Source: Dryomyza anilis
Lineage: Eukaryota; Arthropoda; Insecta; Diptera; Dryomyzidae
DNA length: 64,000 bases
NCBI GenBank assembly: GCA_951804985.1
Contig: OX638133.1
Location: 3,492,501-3,556,500, forward strand
Reading direction: 5' to 3'
The translations under genes were made by a program, and so were the position numbers. Position 1 is the stretch's first letter. Each line of letters begins with the position of its first letter. This document shows positions 25,501-37,500 of the stretch, piece after piece. Below the pieces are notes generated by a model, which searched no databases, was not told the origin of the DNA, and was given only the letters and a program-made list of their open reading frames with translations.

Positions 25501-28500
25501 AACACAAAACAAAAGCAAAAATACAAAAACAAAACCAATCACATAAAACCACAATCCAAACTAAATGAAAAACAAAAAAAAGGAAAGAAAAAGAAAAACA
25601 AACTCACCACACTAAAACTAACCAAACTAAAACTCACCACACTAAAATTCACCCTTAAATTAACCACACTAAAACCCACCACACTATAATTCACCACACT
25701 AAAACTCAGCACACTAAAATTCACCACACTAAAACTCACCACACTAAAACTCACCACACTAAAACTCACCACTTAAAAACTCACCACACTAAAACTCACC
25801 ACACTAAAACTCACCACACTAAAACTCACCACACTAAAACTCACCACACTTAAACTCACCACACTTAAACCCACCACACTAAAATTTCACCACACTAAAA
25901 CTCACCACACAAAAATTCACCACACTAAAACTCACCACACTAAAAATTCTCCACATTAAAACTCATCACACTAAAACTCACTATACCCAAAAGTCGCCAC
26001 ACTCAAACTCACCGCACTAAAATTCAACACACTAAAATTGAACACACTAAAACTCACCACACTAAAATTTCACCACACTAAAACTCACCACACTAAAACT
26101 CACTACACTAAAACCCACCACACTATAATTCACCACACTAAAACTCACCACACTAAAATTCACCACACTAAAACTCACCACACTAAAACTCACCACTTTT
26201 AAACTCACCATACCAAAACTCACCACACTAAAACTTACCACACTAAAACTCACCACACAAAAATTCAACACACTAAAATTGAACACACTAAAACTCAACA
26301 CACTAAAATTTCACCACACTAAAACTCACCACACTAAAACTCACTACACTAAAATTTCACCACATTAAAATTCACCACTTTTAAACTCACCACATTAAAA
26401 CTCACTACACTCAAATTTCGATACACTAAAACTTACCACACTAAAACTCACCGCACTAAAATTCACCACACTAAAACCCACCACACTATAATTAACCACA
26501 CTAAAACTCACCACCCTAAAATTCACTACACTAAAACTCACCACAATAAAATTCATCACATTAAAATTCATCACACTAAAACTCACCACAATAAAATTCA
26601 CCACACTAAAACCCACCACACTATAATTGACCACACTAAAACTCACCACACTAAAATTCACCCTTAAATTAACCACACTAAAACCCACCACACTATAATT
26701 CACCACACTTAAACTCACCACACTCAAATTCACCACACTAAAACTCACCACACTAAAACTCACCACACCAAAACTAACCACAATTAAACTCACCACTCCA
26801 AAATTCACCACATCTAAACTCACTACACCGAAACTTACTACATTAAAACCCACCACTCTAAAACTTCTACTGGGAAAAACTCTACGGGGAAGAATTCTAC
26901 GGGAAAGAATTCTACCGGGAACAATTCTACCGGGATGAATTCTACGTTGAGAATTCTACGGGAAAGCGTTCTATGTGGATTTTACGGGAAGATTTCTACT
27001 GGGAATAATTCTGCGGAGAAGCGCAGTCTGAGAAAAAATTGTCTTTGAGAAAAGTTGTTTTGGCGGAGAATTATTTGGTTACCACATTTATAAAACGAAT
27101 AAAAAAATTTCAACAGCTAAGCACGGGCCCCTCATATCAATAATAAAAAAATGTTTTTTATATTAATAAAATCGCTCCATATCTTTGAATTCAGAAAATC
27201 TTGGCACGAGTCGTGCACGGGTCCAGCTAGTTAAGAATAAAAGCATGTTATATAACACCGTACAACAAAATTCAACTTTTTGTTGCACACATGAGAAAAT
27301 GCTATATATTCTTAAAGTACGCTAAAAAATAAAATACTAGTGTTTTTCTTTGCATTTGACAAGCAAGTACATATCAAATTTTTTGTCGAACATTTGAAAA
27401 AGTTGGATGTACTTTATAGCTGAGATGTCACTGAGCATGAATAAGAAAATTGTTGTCCGATATTAATTTAATTACAGCTTTTATTTTGTAGAAATGGGAA
27501 TAAAAGAATTAAATGAATTGATATTGGAAAAACGTTTTCATATCCAAACTCAGAAAGATCGCAGCTACAAAATATGTGCCGCAAAAAAACATTTTTTTTA
27601 TTATGAATATATGATATACATTTGCAATTCAAATGTAAATAAAAACCGTAAACGAATTGCTCTAAAAAAAACTGGGTTCACACAAATTCTTAGAATTTTC
27701 CCTAGTTACACGTACAGGTCGATTTTTTCATGTGTGCAAAATAGTGTCGGACGGTGTAATATATGAATTATTAGACTCATCATTTACATTGTTTTATTTT
27801 GACTCACGTTGTTGCAACCTGAATGACGGTGCCTCCGTAGTTCATGCATTTAATGACAATACACGCGCATCAGCATCAGCGATTAAAGCCAATCAGGGAC
27901 TAATGGCAGCCAGAAAGGCAACAGCAAAGTAACATTTAATAGAACACGACAATCTTTCGACGCAAAGAGCTGTCGGCGACCTGAAAGACATGTGGTTGAT
28001 TTTGCAACGATAGCAACTTCCGCTCTGGTTGCAAGTGCGGTGACTCCACCCATGTTGTGGTTGCAAAGCTTACAAAGCCTTGCAAAATGCCTGAAGCGTC
28101 CTCGGGAAATGACGACGGAAGCTCTGCGCAAGCTCACTTACTGCGCATGCACAACGTGAAGCCTGAGATACGCTGCAACATGCAATTCCCAGCAAAACGC
28201 GACAGCGTCAACGGGGAGATAAAACGACGTCGCTGTTCAACACTGTTTTTGCCGCCATGTTTGAATTTATTGTTGTTGTTGCTGTAGTATTTGTTGCGAT
28301 TTATTAAAATTCGTTGGCAATTAATTAGTTGCTGCCTGCTGACGCTTTGTTGTTGTTGCTGCTCTTGTTCTGCTGCAAACGCGCGCATATGTTGAACAAC
28401 GCAATTACATGGGCACACACACACACGAATCTGTGTTTGTTGTTGTAGTAGTAATGAATTAAATTCTAATTTATTCGCATTGGCAATTTTAAATGTAAAT

Positions 28501-31500
28501 TTAAATGCAAATCGCTGTCTGTTGTTGCTGTTGTTTTAGCTGCTGGTGCTGTCCTTGTCTAACTGCGTCGCTGACCGCCCTCTGTCGCTCTGCCACCCTG
28601 TCGCACGTTGTCGCACGAACGCGTCCACCATTAAATCAATAAATTTATGCATTTATTTGCTGCTTATTTATTGCACTCAATTTTAATGACTTATTTTTGC
28701 CATTTTTTTCTTCTGTCTGTTGCCGTTTTTGTTGTTTTACTGCTGCTGCAACTGCCAACAAGTTGTTGGAATTTGTGTTTTAATATTTTTTTTTTTCAAT
28801 TTTAAATTTTAATAACTTTTTTATCGCCATTAAAATGGTTGCCGCGCGCAACAAGGCGGCGCAGCGGATTAACTTGCAATTAACTGATTTGCGATTTCCT
28901 GCGACACTTCGATCGGCGCGGCGCGCGCGCTCCCGCTTCACATAGTCGTGTGCAATTGCAACATATGCCGTCGTCGCATGCGCAACACATCGTTCCATCT
29001 GCCAAAGTGCATTATGTCAATACTGGACACTGTCGCTGCGCTGTCGACGCATGTTGTGAAGCTGCCGAAAGTGACAATTATCAATCGATGAAAATCACTA
29101 AAAATATTAATTTATATTAAAACAATCGACGAGGATTTTGTATCATTACAAATGTTTAAATTGAAAAAATATTTTTTTATATATGAATTGTCCTTGAAAT
29201 ATAGAAAGCCATAAAATTGTTACCCAAAATAATTCTTCCACGAGACAATTATATAAAAAAAAAATTTAACTTGAACTTTAATTAAATTCTTTATGTACAG
29301 ACTAATAATTGTCCGTAACGCGAAATATCGACAATTAGAAATATGCTTCAATATTTGTATTAATTTGTTGGACATTATTTCTTTATTTTTTTATTATTAC
29401 GGGAATAACGCGAAATATCGAGAATTAGAAATGTGTTGGATATTTATTTATATTTTATTATTATTTAGTTTTTTGCTTTCTTATATTGTAGAACCATGAA
29501 CCACATCATTGCACCTGATCATCGCACTATTTTCTTTAGTTTTAAATACTACGTAGCGTTATCAATCGATCAGATATGATTTATAGAGACACCTTGCAGT
29601 GCACGATCAGCATATGCGTTGAGCAGCACGATCTGCGTTTAACTTTTTTTCTGTTGCATACAAAACCAACAAATACGCCCTTCGTAGTCAATGCATCATA
29701 TTAAACACAACGACGATCGTGTTACGCCACGGCCGATCATAGTGTTCAAAGCGCCCACATGCGATCTTCTTGTGATGCTGGCAGAAACAGTGCAAAGAGA
29801 TGCTGGGCGTACGCGCAGTCGTCAATAAATTAATGACATTTTCATTGCATGACATTTGGAATTGATCACTTTTGTTGTTTTATTTTTTTAAGTGTTTATT
29901 TTCAAGTTTCTTCCTTTTTTCAGTTTTGAGATTTTTTAGCTTTTTGCTGCTTCCATCCAGTAAACACCCAAAACACTTACTATTAGGTCGAAGTTCAGGC
30001 ATTACGACCCATTGTTTTTTTTTGTATTTTCTTTAGACCACCATATTCTAGGCAAGAAAACGCAAACAAAAAGTAGCCACAGATACAAATTATCTGAAAG
30101 ATACATTTGTTGTTCATCGTCGTCATCAAACGGTACACGCGTCGCATGAGTGCTGCATCGCAACACATTTCATTGTATACAGCAGATGGAAATCAACGGT
30201 ATCTGCAGCGCTTGTCAATGCAACGTCGTCCAATCCAACGGATATAATGTACGTCCTTTGCAGGCGAAAATATGCGCGCGTCTTTGGGGCTACCACACAG
30301 TGCACAGCTGCGCGCATGGAGCGCATGTGATGGATCGTTTGTGTCTGCGTTTGGCTATGCGTCTGTCCAACGTCTGACTTTTTATGCGAACGTATGTCGG
30401 CACGTCCGCCCGTCCATGCTCCATCAGGAGAGCGTTCGATCGACAGCCACGTTGGCTCCATCTATTGCCCCTCAGCAGCGGCAATTAATCGTAAGAAATA
30501 TCCACAATTGGACATCGAATGCGCATCCATCAGAGTGCGGCGTGGCGCAGTTCGTTGACTTAGTCGCCGCCAAATTGGTCAGCATTGCAGAGTACAGACA
30601 AACGCAAGGAAAGCTACGCACCGCCTGATTTCTCGCTGCACTACGCTTGCATTTATTTATAAGGTGCGCGTTGCTTAATTAATTCGCGCGACCAACATGC
30701 CTTCGAACAACGCACTTTCCAACGCGCATCGTTGAAATATTTTCCAACGCATTTCTAATGAAACACATTGGCGGCTACATTTGCAGCGTTTGCGTGTAGG
30801 AATATCAGCAACGAGTTATGCACCCAACTCGTAGTAAATGAATCGTTGCAGATAAATTAGTTAAAGACATTTTTAACTGAAATTGTTTCAATATTAATAC
30901 GAATACAAAAAATAATTTCTTTAATACATAAATACATATTTTCTTTATAAAACAAAGAAAAACTTAAATCAACATTTTAAAGTAGGAACATTTATTTTAC
31001 ACAGACTTTGCACAATATAAATAATAAGATATTGTGTTTTTAGTTTGATTTGATATAGTTCAATTGACTTTCCTCTTTAATGTCCAGCAATATCAATTGT
31101 TCCCTAACTTACCGACGAAAAATGTACCTTATATTAATTTGAACCTTTTTTATTAAATACCATTTTAAAATTATCTCTATTTAATACCTTAATTCGTTTT
31201 CTTTCTTTTTATTCAGATCAACATCGCCGTGCAATGTCTAAGCACCGATTTTAGCAGCCAAAAAGGTGTCAAGGTAAGTCAAAGGTTGAATAATCATCTT
31301 AAACAGGTACCTACCATCGATGGTCACAATGAGCATCATCCCCCGTTGTGGATGTGTTTAACCATATCTTCGACTGCGATTTACGACTGTACTAATAACA
31401 ACGTCGACAACAATAATCATGGCAACAACAACATATCGAAGTCAACGCAATTATATGTTTATCAAAAGAGGCCCTATAAATTAAAGCCGACTTCAAAAGG

Positions 31501-34500
31501 CTGCTCATATCAGCTGCAAGTGCACAAAACCTGGCCAACAAAAAGCGGCAGGTAGTTGAGACGACAAGGCCAGTCACCGCGCCATTGTGTGCCAGTATTA
31601 AGTTTGGATTTCTTGATTTAGGTTTTTCTCAATTTTTCAATTATATTCATAATGCATGAACGAACGACCGCGTGGGATCATTGAGATCGATTTTGGGTCG
31701 CTGCAATGGGAAAATAAAAAGAATCATCAGCATCACCTTTAAATCGAAAACAAGTGCACATCAACAACAACAATAAAAGCAACATGTCGCGCACCAAAAA
31801 AATCCGTTGTCAACTTGTAAATTTTGTTGTTTACCTAGTAAATATGAAATAAAAATGAAACAAATCGCATAGCAGTCGCGCGCGACTCTCACGCGACATG
31901 CGCCAATAACGACCGCTGCGCCCACTAATGTACGCCTTCAGTTGTCTGGATTTACTTCGTCGTCGTTAATAATATTTTTCATGACATGCAAAACACTTGT
32001 TATTTGTTGTTATAGTAAAAAAATTAAGAAATCGAAAAAATGCGTCGTGTTAAGGCTGTATGTCGTCTGTCGCCGCGAATGCAAGCATGTCCTGCAAGGA
32101 GGGTGTTGCACCTTACATATTAATGACGTATTTATCTGTGACTGCCATTTTATATGTTGTAGTTTTTCAAGTTACTTGTAGTTGTTGTTTTGGCGTTTTC
32201 TGTAACTGTCGCGCCTGACAGCGTACAACACTCGCACCGATTTCAATGTGGTCGCCACGTCTCATCCACAATTTAGAAAACATTGCTCGCGAGTAACATG
32301 TGCGTATGTCAGTCCGTCCATCCTTGCATGCATGCGTGCATCCGTTCGGCAATCCGTGCGCACAATCTGCACTTGTTGCTACCAATAGCAGCACTGCAGT
32401 TGCATTAAAATTGAATCAAAACTAATTAATTTCTGATTGCAAAGGACGCATTAAAGCTGTGAAAACACACCACACACACCTAGAAAGTATCGCGACGCGT
32501 AAATGATGATTGATGTCTGCTGCTTTAATTGAATCGTTGATGCTGCTGTTATTATTGTTGCTTGCAATGTCTTTAATTAACCACAAATCACGTTGTTGCT
32601 GCGACAACTTGTTCATCCATGCGGTTTTTGTCCGTCCGTGTGATTTTCTCGTTGGCTGTTTACGCATGCGTGGCGGATGTTGTCGCACCGCACGCCCAAC
32701 CGCCCCTTTATCAACGCACGCATTTTTTATTCAAATACACGTTTTTTTTTCTTTATTTTATTAACCACATTGCTTTCTCTCTTTCAGGGTCTGCCTCTAC
32801 ATGTGCAGATCGACACGTTCGAGGATCCGCGCGATGCGCAAGTCTTCCATCGAGGCTACTGCCAAATCAAGGTCTTCTGCGATAAGGTAAGTGGTTCATT
32901 CATGCATTTATCCTTCATTCCATCCATTCAATTTTTCATTCAATCATTCGTTCATTCGGGACAACTGTGTCTGTCTTTCTGTCCGACTGTCTGCCATGTA
33001 GGCGTCAGTGACTGACAGCTCTGGGATGCATGTTGCCGCATCCGTCCGGCAGGTTGCGTTGGGCATGTTGACGGAAATGCATTTACTTGATTTTTAATAA
33101 TTAGTTTTATGACAGCTGCGTGGCCTCGCCTACTGCACGATGGGACCAAAAGTCTAAAAGTAGTGTGATGATCAATTTTGCGTTAATTTAATTTGTTGTG
33201 AAATCATGGTATGGATATTTGGCAATTTTTTTTATCTTTAAAATGAGACCTTTGTGTTTTATTTAGGTTCATTACAGTTACGTTTAATTGATTTTCACCA
33301 CCTTTGTGATTTTTTCACAATTTTTTGAAATTTTAAATCACCAAATCTCTGAAACCACACCATCTGGGAAGCTGAAATTTGGCCAATATCTAAATTTTAT
33401 GTTGTTTCACCATAATTCTAAATTACATTAAATTCTGAGATAGTGCTGCCAAATATTCATATATAACATTTAATTTAAATTTTAAGCATTTTTTTAAAAT
33501 GTATTACTAAAAATTCATCAAGTGAAGAAGTAGAAGAATGGTTTTCATTTATAATCATCGAAAAATAATATGTTGTAGGTTATATGATAGCTTTCGACCT
33601 CTTTTATTTTTAATTATTTAAAAAGTTGTTTTAAATTGTATTTTTTATGTAAATTTATAATGGGTATTCTCATACACATCTCATCCTAGCATATTCCAAT
33701 AAAAAATGTGAAAATATGTGAATGAAATACGGGATCCTTGCGTCCTAATTATTAAATCAAAGAAATTCATCACAAAATTCGAAAAAAATAAGTCAGAAGA
33801 GTTCGGCATAAAATGCTATAAAATTTGATGATGTTCCATACGCTTCCCACAAACTTTATTTATCTGTGTGTTTGACGGAATTATTCCGGAAAATGCCAGT
33901 AAATTACAGAAATTTTGTCTCGGATTAGAAATGGCTTTATTTTGAAAATTGTAATATTCTGCAATTGTAGGGCTTAAGATATAGGAATAAATATAAACGT
34001 CATTTTTACAAAACGCAAATACAACATATTTGTCCTGCTTTGTTGGGGACATTTCAATTTTATAAATGTTTTTATATCACCACACACTTTTTGAGTGTTG
34101 TCCAGAGCTCAATTCATTTCTGTTCAGTCTTTCATAGTTTGCAAGCATAGTCAGTTTCTGCAGCATTATCAATTATTGTATTTGCTACTTGTCATGTTTC
34201 TTGTCTGTCTCCCTGTCTGTGTGCAATTTGCCCTCCCTCCCCTGTTTCGCAATCAGCACAGGAGAAAAATCCACATTTCGCATTAACTCGAAACGTCTGC
34301 CAGCAACATAATACCCTCTGATGACGTAAGCGATTGCTGCTTTCGCTGCCCTGCGATCCCTCGCGCTACATTAACGCATTAATTGTTATGCATTCGCATG
34401 CGTTTTAATTTTGTGATTGTGCAACATGCGGCACGCATGGCTGCTGCAATCGATATTGTACGCGCAGCAACGACGTTTCATATGGATCGATCATACGTAA

Positions 34501-37500
34501 GTCGCAACGGAATACACGTCAATGCTAACGCAACACAGGCAGTCATTGTGAACAGGTCACCCTTCGTGGATGTTGCCTTTACGATGCCCTCGTGAATCGT
34601 CATTTTCGTATTTTCGTCGCTCGCGCTCTTTACACGTCTCTTGGGTGCTCTGGCTTAGTGTGTGTCTGAGTGGTTCGTTTGCAGAGTATCGAATTACATA
34701 ACGCGGTCGCGGCCATATTATTGAGTGTGTGGGATGCAGCAGGTTGTGCGTTGCACTTGTTGCTGTCGTTTTCGTTTCACACGCACACACCGGCAGCAGC
34801 CCTTGTTGTTGACTTTCATTTGTTTTATTGCAGATCCTTTTTATTTGCACATTGTTGCTGAGACGAATTTGTTTCGTTTATCATGTTATTAATGCGCCGC
34901 ATGTTGTGTTATTGCTTTTCGGAATTTTGAGGGGACTTTGCGCTTTTTTAAAGCAATGTCGACATTTTTTTTGTTTAAATACACAGTAACAGGCATGTAT
35001 TGTATCTGTTTTAGAAAGTTATGGGATATTGTAGTCCGACCTTTTTTCATGCCGCATGCGAGCCGACGACCACGCTTTGCGTTTGTTCCTCTATAACAAC
35101 AAAATTAAATGCAATGTCTTGCTTTTTCTAAATTGCTACTGCAATTTTATTATTTCTTTTTAATTAAACCGTTTAAAGTGCTCAAGGAATTTGAAAAATG
35201 GTTCCACTCTAAATATTGTTGTTGCTGCTTCTGTTTCATAGTGCACTCTGTCACCATAAACGAGATGGCAACGCTGCGCATTTTCTGCGTAGCAACAACA
35301 AAGAACTATTGTTGCTGTATTTTTTCATGTGTTGGTGATGAAAGTGGGGTGGTACCTTAAACTGTTAGATCATTTTGCAATTTGTGATACTTTTCGACGA
35401 TAACTTTGATTGCTGCGAATGCAGTATTAGCGATTATTGTCGGTGATCAACTGAGTTGCTGCTGATGATATTCCTATCAATGTTGCTGTTGCGCATGCCA
35501 TTGCACTCTGCGTTGCAGCATGTTTGGCATCACTTTCGCCCGGCGAACGGAAAGCCGTCCTCGAGGCACTTCGTCCGTCATCGCAACTTCCTCCTTCACA
35601 TCCGCACGTTGCTCCTCCTTTCGACACATTCTGCTTAAATGTTAGAGGTTTCTTGTGTTGTGTGCTGTGCTCTAATGTGGCAGTTAGCATTGCACATGCT
35701 AATCAGCCGCGTCGCAGCGGCGCAATAAATCGTTAAATGCAAAATGAGCGCTGCAACTACTGCTGCTGGTTGCAGCTGTTTGATGCAATGGCTGGACGTG
35801 GCCTCTAGTAATTGCAGCTAATGGAAGACTGCAGCGCAGGCGCACTATTCCAGCTAATGTTTGCTTTGATTCGGACGTCATGGTGCGCCGTCTGTATTGC
35901 GTGGCGAAAATCTATTCCCCTTTCACTCCACGTCACTGTTTGCAGGCGCTTCTCAGCGCGCCCAGATGCCGTTACACCTGCCAGCATGGTTGATGCTGAC
36001 ACGCAATCAGTCAATTATAGCAACAACAACATAAGCAGCAAGCGACTTCCTTGTAGCTGCATCCACTAACAATTAAATTGCCTGTTAAAACCCTTCCCTT
36101 GCGGCTGCCTTCATCCCTGCGTCCACAGTAGCCGCGTGAGAAAATGAGCCGCTATTGACCCATTCGATTCTGTTGCTTCATGCAAAGCGTGAAATCGGCG
36201 CGATTTATGCAAAAATTGCGCATTCGTTGCCGCCTCTAATCGTCGCAGTCGCGTAAGCGCCTTGCGGCCAGCACGCGTCTGCCAAAATGCTAGACTTAGG
36301 TAAAATAAGCTGCGCGTCCCGCACATTCCTGCTGCTGTTGCTAGATGTTGGTGGCCCCAGTCAACACAGAAAATCTTGTTGGCGTGCGCATCGCAGAGGC
36401 GTGACGTCTTACAGACGCTTTGTCCGTCCGTCCGCTCATCGGATGGACGTTCCAGCTAGCCACTTTCAAGATTTATAAAAATTGGCCAACGGATTAAAAG
36501 CCGAAAATTAAATTTTAAAATGAAAATTAAAATCTTGTAAAATGCTATGACTTTGATTGATTGCTAATTACGACCAGAAGCACACGCAACATCCAGCAAA
36601 AGCCTCTGTGCGCCACGATGTGTGCGGTGCTGATTGCATAACTTCGACTGAGATGCAATCATTGCATCTACCGCGCCCTGCCAATGCGCGCCAAGTTTTG
36701 CAATGCCTGTATTTGTATTTTAGAGATACATGAATGTGCAACAACAGATATTAAAAAGCATCCATATTGTTTTAGCTTTGGAGTTTAACACATTCAGCAG
36801 ATAAATACCTGTGCATTCAAAACCTAATTGAATTCGTACTTCTTCTACATCGAATATATATTTCGATTAACATTTAATAGATATTAATAATTGATCGATA
36901 GGTACATTCTTTCCCATTCAATGGATACCTTGAATTTAAAACAACCGGAAGTAACTGTTACTTACAAAATATTTTTGTAAATCACATGCAACATATTTTG
37001 TATTTGCATCTTACTGATACTTCTATGTATGCCTTAGATTTCAATACGTATCCTACAATTACTTGTTTAATGAAAAAAACGACTATTTGCAGACAACATG
37101 CAACTTAAACCTGTCCACGCACATGCAACGTATTTTTAACCTGCTTAAGCCTCGTATAACGAGGACTCTGTCGACGATGATCTAGTTATTTCATTCTCAC
37201 AATCTATCCCTCTAATTCTCTCTCGCAACCGTTCGCATTTATTGACAGTCATCGTCTCAATCGCCATAACTCAACGTATACGCAGCTGCGTTGCCCTCTT
37301 AACAACACGACAAATGTTTGATTGTGTAGTTTTTGATATTGTCAATGCTCTGTATTGTTGCTACAGATGTTGCTGTTGTTGCCCACTCACCCAATGCCAA
37401 TGCCATTAATATGATTGATTTTTCTTGCGAAGTAACGTTTTAAAGAGGTTTTCTTCATGGTGTGACCCACGAATATTTTAAATGGTTTTGTTGCTGTTGC

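Larger units (their letters stand above)
24356..27230 (+). mobile_element. non-autonomous Helitron with four internal tandem arrays
   Basis: The element begins TC (24356) after a host A (24355) and ends CTAG (27227-27230) before a host T (27231). An inverted repeat GCACG-AGT-CGTGC (27204-27216 with flanks) lies 10 nt before CTAG. These are the hallmarks of Helitron rolling-circle transposons: insertion between A and T, 5' TC, 3' hairpin plus CTRR, no terminal inverted repeats, no target duplication. It carries no Rep/helicase frame, so it is non-autonomous. Internally: 8-bp GTTTGTAC array (24385-24432), four ~280-bp units (24433-25543), a 15-bp array (about 25602-26862), and a ~15-bp GGGAAGAATTCTAC array (about 26864-27030). 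Confidence 0.85.
20798..31216 (+). other. grh intron (10.4 kb), transposon-rich
   Basis: The largest intron in the window. It contains a SINE (21132-21439), a foldback element (21700-23850), a Helitron (24356-27230), a MITE (27247-27766) and a 90-bp tandem duplication (29311-29430). The stretch 27780-31200 otherwise has TTG/CAA-rich low complexity and no recognisable coding exon; GC-rich patches at 27900-28200 and 30120-30800 may be regulatory, but nothing decisive is visible. Confidence 0.8.

Noticed and set aside
26395..26856. 153-codon minus-strand frame of [10 protein letters not shown] repeats
   Set aside because: Automatic consequence of a stop-free 15-bp minisatellite, not a gene.
25602..26862. 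Possible CRISPR array
   Set aside because: Head-to-tail 15-bp units without spacers, in a eukaryotic genome; a minisatellite.
30126..30628. Overlapping 111- and 118-codon frames on opposite strands in a GC-richer intron patch
   Set aside because: Both strands open at once, no splice logic, no domain; likely compositional.
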